DNA of 64,000 nucleotides from Flavobacteriaceae bacterium (GCA_030683815.1 JAUXPJ010000012.1:1-64000), one strand, 5' to 3'; positions 24,667 to 34,693 are shown, counted from the stretch's first letter. Program-made: numbers and translations. Notes: generated from the letters alone by a model not told the origin.

Positions 24667-25098
24667 ATGGACATTTCTGAGCGTTTAAAAATTGTAATGG
24701 ATTATTATGAATTAACTCCATCTAACTTAGCTGATCAATTAGATGTTCAACGATCTAGTATTTCTCATCTTTTATCCGGTAGGAACAATCCCAGCTTAGA
24801 TTTTGTAATGAAAATATTAGATGCTTTTCCTGAAGTTGATTTATATTGGTTTGTAAATGGTGTTGGTGAATTTCCTTTAAATGAAAATAAATCTTCAGAA
24901 AAATTAAATACGCAATTCTCAGAAGCCAATAATAAGGAACAGCAAGAACTATTATTTCCAAAAGAAATTACTGAACAGGAAATTAATCCTATTCAAATCA
25001 ATCCAAATACACTTTTGAATAGTGACAAGAATAAGCTTATTGAGCAAATTGTCATTTTCTACACCGATGGATCCTTTGCTAACTATATAAAAAAATAA
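24667..25098 (+). CDS. XRE-family helix-turn-helix regulator
   Basis: 143 residues. The N-terminal HTH_3 domain spans about residues 3-62 (LKIVMDYYELTPSNLADQL, VQRSSISHLLSGRNNPS). A low-complexity linker rich in Asn/Gln/Glu follows, then a short conserved-looking tail (IEQIVIFYTDGSF). I recall flavobacterial XRE proteins with this type of tail. No phage genes are nearby, so a prophage repressor role is unlikely. It may bind the repeated ACAAATGTAAA words upstream. Confidence 0.85.
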   Translation: MDISERLKIVMDYYELTPSNLADQLDVQRSSISHLLSGRNNPSLDFVMKILDAFPEVDLYWFVNGVGEFPLNENKSSEKLNTQFSEANNKEQQELLFPKEITEQEINPIQINPNTLLNSDKNKLIEQIVIFYTDGSFANYIKK

Positions 25099-25099
25099 A

Positions 25100-25125
25100 G
25101 CTTTCTAAACAGAAAGCCTCATTTT
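25100..25125. terminator. Hairpin between convergent XRE and M1 peptidase genes
   Basis: GCTTTCT pairs with AGAAAGC around AAAC directly after the XRE stop. The T tract is short (CATTTT). Confidence 0.6.
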
Positions 25126-25147
25126 ACCTAATATTATAATCAATTAT

Positions 25148-27601
25148 TTATTCAACAAGTTCAGCCATTCCTTTTCTAATAATCATAATCAACTCTTCTT
25201 TATTGTTGTGTTTTTCAGTTTGTTGAATTGTCAGCATTTGTTGAAAATAATATAAAGCTGCTTTATCAAAGTTATACTTTTTATATTGCTTCCCTTTTTT
25301 AACAAAATCATTCACTAAATTTTGAATAACTTCTTTATTATTGCTTTTAGCTATTTGATTATAAGCCGCTGTATATAAATCTACGGTGGCTTTATCCGTA
25401 GAAAACATCCCGTCTATCAAATGCTTGGAAATATATTCATCTTGCGTTTGATCTTTTTCTGAAATGTATATTTTGACAAGTAAAGGAGCCAAAAAGTCTT
25501 TGGTTTGTGAATCTAATTTATTGGCCTCATTTAAGGCCATTTTCTTATCCAATTGATATAATGCAGAAATTGAATTTCCTTTTATTGCCATCGATAAATG
25601 TTTGATTCCATCTTCAAATAATGATTTATATTTTAAATCGACCAACTTTCCCAAAACCATAATTGCTTTAGCTCTAACAAGTGTTTTAGGATCATTTTTG
25701 GCGATGTTTTCAATAATGGCTATTGCTTCTTTTTTATTATTTTTATCAAATAAATCGATGTTTTCTAACGCTAAAATCCTGATTTCAAAATATTTATCAT
25801 TTAAAGCTTGTGTCATTGTTTTAAAAACTTCTTTATTGGTTTGATGCTTTGCTAATTCAACAATAGCTTCTCTTCTGTCTAAAAATTTAGGTGCTTTTTG
25901 GTATTGATAAATAAAATTTTCAATTGTTTTAGCATCAGTTATTGCAGCTAATAATGATTTATTGGCATTTACATTAATTAATTTAGGCAATGTTGTGTAA
26001 TTAAAAGTGAATGTTTTTTCTTTAGCATCAACCCAAACTGTATAATTAGAAACTCCATTTGGTTCATATATATCAATAGTTAAAGGAAATTCAAAAACTT
26101 TTTCATTTTGTTTTATGGCTACAGTTACTGTATTATTAGTTTTATTATATGTATAATTAACACTGAATTTTACATGACCATTTCCATAATACCATTGGTT
26201 AAAAAACCAATTTAAATCCTTTCCACTTACTTCTTCTGCAATAAGTCTAAAATGAGTGGCTTCGGCGGTATTGTATTGTCGCTGTTTTAAAAATCTCTTG
26301 ATGCTTTCAAAAAATGCCTCATCACCCATAAAATTTCTAAGCATATGAAGAATGGCTCCTCCTTTATTATAGCTCACTAAATCAAACATATCTTCGCGAT
26401 GACGGTATTCAAAACGAACTAAATTTTTTGATTCATTTTCTGGAGATTCAAAATATCTTTGGATATCTTCATATAAATGTGCATCTGCTTCATCTTTTCC
26501 ATATTCATGTTCTAACCATAAATATTCACTGTAATTTGCAAATGATTCATTCAGCGTTAGATTGCTCCAGCTTTCAGCGGTTACTAAATTTCCAAACCAA
26601 TGATGAAATAATTCATGGGCGATGGTATTTTCCCAAATATTCTCATCAATTAACTGATTTTTAGTCTGATAAGCATTTTCTGCATGAATCACCGCTGTGG
26701 TATTTTCCATCGCACCGCTCACAAAATCACGACCAACAATTTGACTGTATTTATCCCAAGGATATTCAATTCCGGTTAAATTGGAGAAAAAGTCAAGCAT
26801 TTTTGGCGTTTTTCCAAAAATGTCTTTTGCTGCCGATTCATATTCTTTTTCAACATAATAATCAACTGATTTACCTTTCCATGTATCTTTAACAACGCTA
26901 AATTCTCCAACCGCCATAAAAAATAAGTAAGGTGCATGGGCTTGATCCATTTTCCAATAATCTGTTCTTGTTTTGTCTGAATTTTTAGTTTGTGAAATCA
27001 GTTTTCCGTTAGAAAGTGTAGTGAATTTTTCAGGAACCGTCATATAAATTTCTTGAGTAGATTTTTGGTTGGGTGAATCAATGGTTGGAAACCAACAACT
27101 ACTGGCTTCTGTTTCGCCTTGTGTCCATATTTGAGTAGGTTTATTGGGATCTAAACCTTTTGGATTGATGAAGTAAAGTCCTTTGGCATCTTTGATAAAT
27201 TCACTCCCTTTTTCTTTAACTTCTTCAGGTCTGGCAGTATATTTAATATAAACTTCATACTTTTCCAGACTGCTGTAACTTCTTCCTAATTCAATAGTTA
27301 ACTCATTATTATGATAATTAAAAGGGATTTTTGAACCGTTTAATTTAACTTCATGAATCAACATCGCTTTGGCGTCTAATGTTACTTTATTGGTTGGATA
27401 AAAATGTGGTTTTAAGGTAACCCAAGCTTCACCATTCAATTGACTTTTCTCAAAATTAAAATCAACTTTTAATTTGGTATGTACTAGATTATTTATTTTT
27501 TCACGTTCGGCTCTGTATTGGCTACTGTTGATGTATTGTTGAGAAAAAGCAATGTTTGTAGAAAATAAAACAAGTAAAAGGAAGAAAATGAATCGTTTCA
27601 T
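25148..27601 (-). CDS. M1-family aminopeptidase, exported
   Basis: About 817 residues. The signal peptide MKRFIFFLLLVLFSTNIAFS supports the ATG at 27601 rather than a TTG eight codons upstream. The catalytic domain shows the GAMENTT substrate motif and the zinc signature HELFHHWFGNLV followed by the Glu in LNESFANY, i.e. HExxH-x18-E. The C-terminal 250 residues are helical, HEAT-like. It trims N-terminal residues from peptides in the periplasm or on the surface. A terminator upstream separates it from the ECF operon. Confidence 0.94.
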   Translation of the reverse strand: MKRFIFFLLLVLFSTNIAFSQQYINSSQYRAEREKINNLVHTKLKVDFNFEKSQLNGEAWVTLKPHFYPTNKVTLDAKAMLIHEVKLNGSKIPFNYHNNELTIELGRSYSSLEKYEVYIKYTARPEEVKEKGSEFIKDAKGLYFINPKGLDPNKPTQIWTQGETEASSCWFPTIDSPNQKSTQEIYMTVPEKFTTLSNGKLISQTKNSDKTRTDYWKMDQAHAPYLFFMAVGEFSVVKDTWKGKSVDYYVEKEYESAAKDIFGKTPKMLDFFSNLTGIEYPWDKYSQIVGRDFVSGAMENTTAVIHAENAYQTKNQLIDENIWENTIAHELFHHWFGNLVTAESWSNLTLNESFANYSEYLWLEHEYGKDEADAHLYEDIQRYFESPENESKNLVRFEYRHREDMFDLVSYNKGGAILHMLRNFMGDEAFFESIKRFLKQRQYNTAEATHFRLIAEEVSGKDLNWFFNQWYYGNGHVKFSVNYTYNKTNNTVTVAIKQNEKVFEFPLTIDIYEPNGVSNYTVWVDAKEKTFTFNYTTLPKLINVNANKSLLAAITDAKTIENFIYQYQKAPKFLDRREAIVELAKHQTNKEVFKTMTQALNDKYFEIRILALENIDLFDKNNKKEAIAIIENIAKNDPKTLVRAKAIMVLGKLVDLKYKSLFEDGIKHLSMAIKGNSISALYQLDKKMALNEANKLDSQTKDFLAPLLVKIYISEKDQTQDEYISKHLIDGMFSTDKATVDLYTAAYNQIAKSNNKEVIQNLVNDFVKKGKQYKKYNFDKAALYYFQQMLTIQQTEKHNNKEELIMIIRKGMAELVE

Positions 27602-27665
27602 ATTAAAATTTTTATAGTGAATCAAAAATAATTATTGCAATTTTATCTACCGTTAATATAAAGTT

Positions 27666-27688
27666 AAAAAGTCACGCAAAGCGTGACT
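27666..27688 (-). terminator. Rho-independent terminator of the ECF sigma operon
   Basis: On the minus strand AGTCACGC pairs with GCGTGACT around three bases, followed by five T. It lies 22 bases after the last DUF4252 gene. Confidence 0.8.
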
Positions 27689-27709
27689 CTTCATTAAAAT
27701 AAATATAGA

Positions 27710-28252
27710 TTATTTAATTTTGTCAAAAATTGTGTGTAAACTTTTGAATTGATTGCTGTCTTTGTCAATATTAATTTTATTTAATAATTGTACCATTTGA
27801 GACGGATTCATATTTTCACCTAATACTCTGACTATGGCCAAACCTTTTTCATTATCTGCTCCGAAAAACACCACTTCATCAATGTTATTTTCTTCTCCGA
27901 GATATTTAACGGTAACTTCGCTATGACCGGTTTTTACTCTCAATATTTCCTTAAACTTTTTGTTTGATAGAATCTCTTTTATCTGCTGTTTTTCAACTGC
28001 ATAAATATCTTTATTTTCTGTTGTAAGCTGCAATCCCAAAAAGTTAAACTTTTTAATACTCTTGAGCGCTTTAAGCGTTTCTTCTGAACCATTTTCCTCT
28101 TTTAAGGTCAGAATACTAGCTGGAATATCGATGGAAATAAATTCATTGTCCTGTTGTTTTTCAACTATATATTCTTGTAAAGATTTAAAAGATTCGCAAT
28201 TGCTTACTCCAATTAACAAGAATATTGCAATAATAAATTTCAGTATTTTCAT
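27710..28252 (-). CDS. DUF4252 lipoprotein
   Basis: 180 residues. The N-terminus MKILKFIIAIFLLIGVSNC ends in a lipobox-like VSNC, so it is probably lipidated at residue 19. The rest matches DUF4252 (ASILTLKEENGSEETLKALKSIKKFNFLGLQ, VKTGHSEVTVKYLGEENNIDEVVFFGAD segments). It is last in an operon with an ECF sigma factor, a membrane anti-sigma-like protein and a second DUF4252 protein, separated from the latter by 1 base. Function is unknown. Confidence 0.85.
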   Translation of the reverse strand: MKILKFIIAIFLLIGVSNCESFKSLQEYIVEKQQDNEFISIDIPASILTLKEENGSEETLKALKSIKKFNFLGLQLTTENKDIYAVEKQQIKEILSNKKFKEILRVKTGHSEVTVKYLGEENNIDEVVFFGADNEKGLAIVRVLGENMNPSQMVQLLNKINIDKDSNQFKSLHTIFDKIK

Positions 28253-28253
28253 C

Positions 28254-28778
28254 CTATTGTTTTTTAGTATTTTTAAGATGCTCTCCTCCGGGTATATTCA
28301 TTTGTTCTGTTAATCTATAAACTTTATTCAAATCTATATTTCCGGTAAGTGACATGATAATTGTTTGTTTTTTAGCACTATTTCCATCATTGGCAAACAT
28401 GACTAATTCATAAACGATGTCTTCTTTAGAACTTTTTTTGATGTAGAAAGAAACAGTACTTCCTTTGTCTTTAATACGCATTAGTTCTGTTAATTTACTG
28501 CTGCTGATATAACTGTTAAAACTAGTTTGCATATCGGCTGCTATCTTACTATTTTCAGTTACAAGCACTTTTAATTCTGATAAACCACTAATTAAATCTT
28601 GATATTCTTTTGCTTCGGGAGTTTTTCCTCCCATATTCTTCATCAGTTTAAACATTTCTTGAGTTACTACAACTGAAGTTACTTCATTTAAATCTTCAAA
28701 TTTATTGAAGATGGATGTTTGAGCTGAAACATATAGAGTTCCTGCTAAAAACAGTATTATGGCAATTATATTTTTCAT
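28254..28778 (-). CDS. DUF4252 exported protein
   Basis: 174 residues with a cleavable signal peptide (about 1-19, ending VSAQ) and no lipobox. The DUF4252 core contains FNKFEDLNEVTSVVV, IKDKGSTVSFYIKK and VMFANDGNSAKKQTIIMSLTGNI. It is a paralogue of the following gene; one appears soluble or periplasmic and the other lipidated. Both are presumably surveillance or effector parts of the sigma-factor circuit. Confidence 0.85.
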   Translation of the reverse strand: MKNIIAIILFLAGTLYVSAQTSIFNKFEDLNEVTSVVVTQEMFKLMKNMGGKTPEAKEYQDLISGLSELKVLVTENSKIAADMQTSFNSYISSSKLTELMRIKDKGSTVSFYIKKSSKEDIVYELVMFANDGNSAKKQTIIMSLTGNIDLNKVYRLTEQMNIPGGEHLKNTKKQ

Positions 28779-28786
28779 TTTTTCTA

Positions 28787-29218
28787 TTATTTAGGTGAAT
28801 TAAATATTTTATCGGTCGTATATTGATACTCTTTTAGCTGAACAAAAGCTAAATTTCCTTTATTCATATGATGCGAAAGCATGTCTAATGCTTTTTTAGT
28901 TTCCAAAAAAGCTGCTTTTGCTTTTTGCCTCTTTTCGTATTGTTGATAACCAATACCAATAGAGAAAAGTATTAAAATTGAAGCTGCAATTGATAAGTAT
29001 TTCCAATTAAATAGGGGTTTATCTATTTTAAGTTTAATTTCTTTTTTAAACGATTCAACTTTAAATGCTGTATAAGCGTTAAATAACATTTTATACGATT
29101 GTAAGTGAATTGGAATTTTCTCCTTTTCAAATACAGATTTAAGCAACTGCTCTTCAGCTAAAGTTGTTGCTGCATTTTCATACTTTTCCAGTAATTTTTC
29201 TATTTTATCCCAATCCAT
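28787..29218 (-). CDS. Single-pass membrane protein, probable anti-sigma factor
   Basis: 143 residues. A cytosolic helical N-terminus (1-70) is followed by one membrane span (about 73-91) and a helical periplasmic tail. It lacks the zinc HxxxCxxC motif of ZAS anti-sigma factors. The assignment rests on position: it overlaps the sigma gene by 14 bases and shows the sigma-then-membrane-protein topology usual for ECF pairs. Confidence 0.65.
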   Translation of the reverse strand: MDWDKIEKLLEKYENAATTLAEEQLLKSVFEKEKIPIHLQSYKMLFNAYTAFKVESFKKEIKLKIDKPLFNWKYLSIAASILILFSIGIGYQQYEKRQKAKAAFLETKKALDMLSHHMNKGNLAFVQLKEYQYTTDKIFNSPK

Positions 29219-29714
29219 ATGCGTACATTTTTAATAGTTGTTTTCTGATTGTTTTTCTTGCCCTTGAAAGCGCCACTCTGACGGCGGTTTGATTCATGTC
29301 TAATATTTCACAAATTTCATCATAATCATACTCTTCAACATCTCTTAACTGAATGATAATCCGCTGTTGTTCCGGCAATTGGTCCATTAATTTTTTTACA
29401 ATCTGAACACTGTTTTCTAATTCTATCTTTTTATCGAGAGAAATCTCATTTGAAACATAATTACTATGAACTAATTTTAAATTTCCGGCTTGTTTTGATT
29501 TTAATCGATCTAAACAATAATTTTTAGTCAGCGTCATTGCATAGGCCTCAACACTTCTTAAACCTGAAATTTCTTCTTTTTTATTCCACAACTTCACAAA
29601 CAATTCTTGTATTGCATCTTCTGCTTCATCAGTTGAAATCAACAATCGCTTAGCTAATCTAAAAACTTTATCTTTAACAGGTAAAACGTTCTGCAAAAAC
29701 TCTTTCTGAGTCAT
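29205..29714 (-). CDS. ECF-type RNA polymerase sigma factor
   Basis: 169 residues with region 2 (VFRLAKRLLISTDEAEDAIQELFVKLWNKKEE, about 17-48) and region 4 (LPEQQRIIIQLRDVEEYDYDEICEILDMNQTAVRVALSRARKTIRKQL, about 118-165). It directs transcription of its own regulon, probably an envelope stress response given the downstream exported proteins. A TTAGTCGTCTAA motif 36 bases before its start also precedes the YceI gene, suggesting autoregulation and at least one other target. Confidence 0.93.
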   Translation of the reverse strand: MTQKEFLQNVLPVKDKVFRLAKRLLISTDEAEDAIQELFVKLWNKKEEISGLRSVEAYAMTLTKNYCLDRLKSKQAGNLKLVHSNYVSNEISLDKKIELENSVQIVKKLMDQLPEQQRIIIQLRDVEEYDYDEICEILDMNQTAVRVALSRARKTIRKQLLKMYAYGLG

Positions 29715-29750
29715 TTTTTTACAAATCTTTATTTTGTTGATTTTCGTTAT

Positions 29751-29762
29751 TTAGACGACTAA
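29751..29762 (-). promoter_or_regulatory. Candidate autoregulated ECF promoter motif
   Basis: The minus strand reads TTAGTCGTCTAA, with GTTAC about 20 bases upstream as a possible -35 element. It is an exact 12-bp match to the motif at 9502-9513. Confidence 0.45.
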
Positions 29763-29846
29763 TTTACAATTTTGTAACATCCAAATCTTTTATTCTAATT
29801 AATTTAATAACTTGCGATATCATTAAATATTAAATTAATTAAAAAT

Positions 29847-31298
29847 ATGAATCGATTTAAAATATTGTTTTTGGTGATTGTTTTATTAATATCATCCATA
29901 AAATGTTCTGATAATAATTTAGAAGAAATTTCGGAAACAAATCTGGAAGTGCAGAATTTTATATGGAAAGGGCTGAATTTGTATTATTTATGGCAAGGAA
30001 GCGTTCCTAATCTAGCTGATAATCGATTTAAAACTCAAGGCGAATTAGATAATTTTTTAAAAGATTATACTGACCCGAAATTATTGTTCGAAAGTTTAAT
30101 TTATGACAGAACAAACACCGATAAATGGTCATGGATTGTAGATGATTATATCGCTTTGGAACAATCTTTTCAAGGAATATCTAAAAACAATGGAGCTGAA
30201 TTTGGTTTGGTTGGATTAGCAAATAGTGATGATATTTTTGGTTATGTTCGTTATATCATCCCTGGTTCTGATGCCAGTAATAAAAATATTAAACGCGGTG
30301 ATATATTTTGGGGCGTAAATGGCACACAACTTACCCGTTCTAATTACAGTAATTTGCTTTTTGGAAGTGCAGAATCTTATACATTAAATTTTGGGTCAAT
30401 TAATAGCGGAGTTTTATCTAAATTAACTACAACTGTTCAACTTACAAAAACTCAAATCCAGGAAAATCCTGTTTTCATTGTAAAATCTTTTGAAGAAAGC
30501 GGTAAAAAAATCGGATATCTAATGTACAATGCTTTTACAAGAGATTTTGACAAACAACTTAACAATGCCATTTTACAACTAAAAACAGAAGGAATTACTG
30601 AGATAATACTTGATTTACGTTATAATTCCGGAGGATCTGTTCAAAGTGCCGTGTATTTATCAAGCATGATTACGGGTCAATTTAAAGGACAATTATTTAC
30701 AAAAGAATATTGGAACAGTAAAATTCAAGATTATTTTGAAAAAAATTACCCGGCGGGTTTGGTCAGTAATTTCACTGATAAAATGACTGATGGAACTGCT
30801 TTAAATCATTTAAATTTTACCAAACTATATATGATTACAACTTCCAGTTCTGCATCAGCCAGTGAATTGGTAATCAACGGATTAAAACCTTATATTGCTG
30901 TTAAAACTGTTGGCAGAAAAACCAGTGGAAAATATACGGCATCCGTTACTTTGTACGATTCTAAAAACTTCCTTCGAACCGGTGCCAATCCAAATCATAA
31001 ATGGGCAATGCAACCCATTGTTTTACAAGAAAAAAATAAGTTGGGTGAAAATAGTCCAACAGGTTTTGAGCCCGATGTAAACTTGCTTGAAGATTATTCA
31101 AATATGGGTATTTTAGGAAATATTGACGAACCATTATTAGCCAGAACAATTAATTATATTATAACCGGAAGTAGATATACAGACACTTCTAAATTCATTG
31201 AATTGCCGGAGATACATCATACTAAAAAAGAAATGCCGTTTGGTGATAATATGTATATCCAACGAAATCTGCCATTAGATAAAATAATTAAACAATAA
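29847..31298 (+). CDS. S41-family (C-terminal processing) protease, lipoprotein
   Basis: 483 residues. The lipobox is SIKC near residue 20. A PDZ-like region lies near 125-200 (FGLVGLANSDDIFGYVRYIIPGSDAS). The peptidase domain has EIILDLRYNSGGSV (about 250-263) and the catalytic-serine segment TSSSASASELVINGL (about 331-345), with a downstream Lys in RKTSGKY. It is probably anchored in the outer membrane. The following small lipoprotein gene starts 28 bp later. Confidence 0.9.
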   Translation: MNRFKILFLVIVLLISSIKCSDNNLEEISETNLEVQNFIWKGLNLYYLWQGSVPNLADNRFKTQGELDNFLKDYTDPKLLFESLIYDRTNTDKWSWIVDDYIALEQSFQGISKNNGAEFGLVGLANSDDIFGYVRYIIPGSDASNKNIKRGDIFWGVNGTQLTRSNYSNLLFGSAESYTLNFGSINSGVLSKLTTTVQLTKTQIQENPVFIVKSFEESGKKIGYLMYNAFTRDFDKQLNNAILQLKTEGITEIILDLRYNSGGSVQSAVYLSSMITGQFKGQLFTKEYWNSKIQDYFEKNYPAGLVSNFTDKMTDGTALNHLNFTKLYMITTSSSASASELVINGLKPYIAVKTVGRKTSGKYTASVTLYDSKNFLRTGANPNHKWAMQPIVLQEKNKLGENSPTGFEPDVNLLEDYSNMGILGNIDEPLLARTINYIITGSRYTDTSKFIELPEIHHTKKEMPFGDNMYIQRNLPLDKIIKQ

Positions 31299-31326
31299 TA
31301 ACTAACTAAAAACCAACTCAATAAGA

Positions 31327-31884
31327 ATGAAAAATGGATTGATTTTTTCAATCGTCTTGCTGTTTTTTATAAGTTGTAAAAATAAAAGTGAATTAGCTTC
31401 TGAGTTTGATTGCCATTTTAATTTCTCAAACTCAGAACTAAAAACACTCACAGATATCAACAAAAATTACTCAATATCTATTCCAAATCACTGGAAAATA
31501 TCTTATTATTATGATGAATATCAATCTGATATCTACGTTGCTGATACTTTGAAATCTTTAACTTCAACTTATATTTTAAACTTCTCCAATAAAAAAGGAA
31601 CTCTTTTGTTGGATGAAAATTTTAAAAACAAAATCCATTCAGAATTATTAGAAAATGGATTGGAAGTTATTAAAGACAAAAAACTTCAAAATAAAGAAAA
31701 TTCTTCCTATTATATTTATGCTAAAGGTACTCGAAATCAATTTTCTTATTGTCAAATCCAACTTTACAAACCTTTAGACAATCATTCCTTTTTTGATATA
31801 AAAATTGAAATTTATGGAGATCAACAACTGGAAGAAAGAATTTGTGAAGCCATACATTACATCGAACTGCTCCAAATTCATTAA
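31327..31884 (+). CDS. Hypothetical lipoprotein
   Basis: 185 residues. A type II signal peptide ends in FFISC (Cys near residue 17). The rest is a beta-rich domain (SIPNHWKISYYYDEYQSD, STYILNFSNKKGTLLLDENF) recalling PsbP/DUF1795-like folds. I do not recognise a named family. It is probably co-transcribed with the S41 protease. Confidence 0.75.
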   Translation: MKNGLIFSIVLLFFISCKNKSELASEFDCHFNFSNSELKTLTDINKNYSISIPNHWKISYYYDEYQSDIYVADTLKSLTSTYILNFSNKKGTLLLDENFKNKIHSELLENGLEVIKDKKLQNKENSSYYIYAKGTRNQFSYCQIQLYKPLDNHSFFDIKIEIYGDQQLEERICEAIHYIELLQIH

Positions 31885-31955
31885 AATTTATTGTTAAAAA
31901 ATACCTAACTCTTAAATCCTTTTCCAATTTTCTTTCTATTATATACTCAAAATAG

Positions 31956-31963
31956 TATTTTTG
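31956..31963 (+). promoter_or_regulatory. -7 promoter element (TATTTTTG) of pepT
   Basis: A perfect TAnnTTTG element lies 16 bases before the pepT ATG, giving a very short leader. Confidence 0.45.
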
Positions 31964-31979
31964 ACAAAAATTTAATATT

Positions 31980-33212
31980 ATGCAACATTTAATTGATCGT
32001 TTTATAAAATACATTACTATTGATACACAATCAGATCCAGAAAATCCAGTCTTTCCAAGTACCGAAAAACAGTGGAATTTAGGTCGATTATTAGTGGAAG
32101 AACTCCAAGAAATTGGTTTAGAAAATGTAACTATTGACCATCAATGTTATGTAATGGCAACTTTACCTTCAAATGTTGATTATAAAGTTCCAACAATTGG
32201 TTTTATCGCACATATTGATACAAGCCCTGATTTTAGCGGTGAAAATGTAAATCCGCAAATCCATTATAATTACGACGGAAAAGACATCATTTTAAACAAA
32301 GAAGAAAACATTATTCTTTCTCCTTCTTATTTTGCCGATTTATTGCTATATAAAGGAAAAACCCTAATTACAACCGATGGTACTACCCTATTAGGTGCTG
32401 ATGATAAAGCGGGAATTGCTGAAATTGTCACAGCTATGGAATATTTAATCCAACATCCGGAAATTAAGCACGGTGAAATTAGAATTGCATTTACCCCTGA
32501 TGAAGAAGTTGGAAAAGGAGCTCATCAATTTGATGTAGAAAAGTTCGGAGCTCAATGGGCTTACACTATGGATGGCAGTGAAGTTGGTGAATTGGAATAT
32601 GAAAATTTTAATGCTGCATCGGGTAAAGTAATTATCAAAGGGAAAAATGTTCATCCCGGTTATGCCAAAGGAAAAATGATTAATTCACTTTTAATAGCCA
32701 ATGAATTTATAGCAGCACTTCCTTCAGGGGAAGTCCCACAAAAAACAGAAGGTTACGAAGGTTTTTTTCATCTCAATTCTATGCATGGCGATGTTGAACA
32801 AACGCAATTGCAGTATATTATCCGCGATCATGATATCGAATTATTTGAAAAAAGAAAACAACTTTTTATAGAAGTTGCACAAAATATCAATAAAAAATAT
32901 CCTCAAGATGTCATTGAAGTAGAAGTAAAAGATCAATATTTTAACATGAAAAAAATGGTAGAACCCGTTTTACATATTGTTGAAATTGCCGAACAAGCAA
33001 TGAAAAATTGTGGTATTACACCCAAAATAAAAGCCATTCGAGGCGGAACAGATGGTTCGCAACTCTCTTACAAAGGACTGCCCTGCCCTAATATTTTTGC
33101 TGGCGGGCATAATTTTCACGGACGTTATGAATATGTTCCGGCAGAATCTATGCAAAAAGCCATCGAAGTAATTATAAATATTGCACAATTAACAACTCAA
33201 AAATACCAATAA
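31980..33212 (+). CDS. pepT: Peptidase T (tripeptide aminopeptidase, M20B)
   Basis: 410 residues, the usual length. It is a dinuclear zinc enzyme releasing the N-terminal residue of tripeptides in the cytosol. Visible motifs are [11 protein letters not shown] (near 80), [16 protein letters not shown] (near 139), [11 protein letters not shown] (near 176), the [16 protein letters not shown] lid region and [12 protein letters not shown] (near 358). One base separates it from lysA, so the two are probably co-transcribed. Confidence 0.96.
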   Translation: MQHLIDRFIKYITIDTQSDPENPVFPSTEKQWNLGRLLVEELQEIGLENVTIDHQCYVMATLPSNVDYKVPTIGFIAHIDTSPDFSGENVNPQIHYNYDGKDIILNKEENIILSPSYFADLLLYKGKTLITTDGTTLLGADDKAGIAEIVTAMEYLIQHPEIKHGEIRIAFTPDEEVGKGAHQFDVEKFGAQWAYTMDGSEVGELEYENFNAASGKVIIKGKNVHPGYAKGKMINSLLIANEFIAALPSGEVPQKTEGYEGFFHLNSMHGDVEQTQLQYIIRDHDIELFEKRKQLFIEVAQNINKKYPQDVIEVEVKDQYFNMKKMVEPVLHIVEIAEQAMKNCGITPKIKAIRGGTDGSQLSYKGLPCPNIFAGGHNFHGRYEYVPAESMQKAIEVIINIAQLTTQKYQ

Positions 33213-33213
33213 A

Positions 33214-34419
33214 ATGAATAATCAATTATTACTTTCTTTAGTAGAAAAATACGGAAGTCCGTTATATGTTTATGATAGTGAAATCATTAGCAATCAATAC
33301 AAACGATTGACTAAAGCTTTTAAAAAGGTAAAGAAGGTTAAGATTAATTATGCGGTTAAAGCCTTATCAAACGTCAATATACTGAAGTTATTTAAAACTT
33401 ATGGTGCTGGTTTAGATACTGTTTCGAAACAAGAAGTTCTTTTAGGACTTCATGCCGGTTTTAAACCAAAAGATATTGTCTATACTCCAAATGGTGTATC
33501 CTTGAAAGAAATTGAAGATGTTGCACAAATGGGTGTTCAAATCAATATAGACAATTTATCTATTTTAGAACAATTCGGGCATCATTATCCAAAAATTCCA
33601 GTGTGTATTCGTATCAATCCACATATTTTAGCCGGTGGAAATCATAAAATATCGGTGGGTCATATCGATTCAAAATTCGGAATTTCTATTCACCAAGTTC
33701 CTCATATACTGCGAATTGTAGAAAATACCAAGATGAAAATCAACGGAATTCACATGCATACCGGATCTGATATTTTAGATATTGATGTGTTTGTAAGTGC
33801 TGCAGATATTTTGTTTGATGTAGCTAAACAATTTGATAATTTGGAATTTATTGATTTCGGAAGCGGATTTAAAGTTCCCTACAAATTAGGTGATATTTCT
33901 ACCGATATTGAAGAATTAGGCGAAAAACTAACTGCAAGATTTAATGAATTTAGTAAAGAATACGGTCGCGAATTAACCTTGATGTTTGAACCCGGGAAGT
34001 TTTTAGTGAGCGAAGCCGGTTACTTTTTAGCCAGTGTTAATGTAATAAAACAAACTACTTCTACTGTATTTGCCGGTGTTGACAGCGGATTTAATCATTT
34101 AATCCGTCCTATGTTCTATGATTCATATCACGAAATAATCAATCTTTCAAATCCAGATGGTAAAAATAGATATTATACTGTGGTAGGTTATATTTGTGAA
34201 ACAGACACTTTTGCATCCAATCGCCCTATTCATGAAATTCATGAAGGCGATATTTTATGTTTTAAAAATGCCGGTGCCTATTGTTTCTCTATGGCTTCTA
34301 ACTACAATTCCAGATTTAAGCCGGCAGAAGTTTTAATCCATAATGGAAATGATTATCTCATCAGAAACAGAGAAACAATCGAAGATATTTTAAGAAATCA
34401 AACAGAAATTGAACTGTAA
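33214..34419 (+). CDS. lysA: Diaminopimelate decarboxylase
   Basis: It makes lysine from meso-diaminopimelate with PLP. 401 residues. The PLP lysine lies in NYAVKALSNVNILK (K near 49), and HMHTGSDI, FGSGF, MFEPGKFLV and the CETDTFASNR/AYCFSMASNYNS dimer-interface segments are present. The thr operon follows after a regulatory leader, placing two branches of the aspartate family side by side. Confidence 0.95.
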   Translation: MNNQLLLSLVEKYGSPLYVYDSEIISNQYKRLTKAFKKVKKVKINYAVKALSNVNILKLFKTYGAGLDTVSKQEVLLGLHAGFKPKDIVYTPNGVSLKEIEDVAQMGVQINIDNLSILEQFGHHYPKIPVCIRINPHILAGGNHKISVGHIDSKFGISIHQVPHILRIVENTKMKINGIHMHTGSDILDIDVFVSAADILFDVAKQFDNLEFIDFGSGFKVPYKLGDISTDIEELGEKLTARFNEFSKEYGRELTLMFEPGKFLVSEAGYFLASVNVIKQTTSTVFAGVDSGFNHLIRPMFYDSYHEIINLSNPDGKNRYYTVVGYICETDTFASNRPIHEIHEGDILCFKNAGAYCFSMASNYNSRFKPAEVLIHNGNDYLIRNRETIEDILRNQTEIEL

Positions 34420-34611
34420 ACAGCTGAAAAATACAGCAAAACAATTTGTAGATAAACTAGAAAGCAAGATTTCTCATTAGTTCTTAAAAGTATTTTTTTG
34501 AACAATAAATTATTTCCAACAAATATTACACTTATATTTTAAATATTTTGTAAATATTTAGATGCGAAATCTTTATTTTAAGAAAAAAGAGGATAAAATG
34601 ATTTGATTGTC

Positions 34612-34641
34612 TTGTTTTTAAGGCAATATCTGTTACATTTG
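34612..34641 (+). promoter_or_regulatory. Promoter of the thr operon leader
   Basis: TTG at 34612-34614, 19 bases, then TACATTTG at 34634-34641. The predicted start near 34648 gives a 180-nt leader before thrA that contains the short Thr-rich peptide. The remainder of the 384-bp gap upstream (34420-34611) is AT-rich with nothing recognised. Confidence 0.6.
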
Positions 34642-34693
34642 AACTGTGCAATCTATAATAAGACATATCGCTTCGAATATATACTCAACTAAT

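Noticed and set aside
24667-25098. XRE protein as a prophage repressor
   Set aside because: No integrase, phage structural or excision genes in the window.
32445-32654. Antisense frame inside pepT
   Set aside because: Lies wholly within a complete, motif-supported gene.
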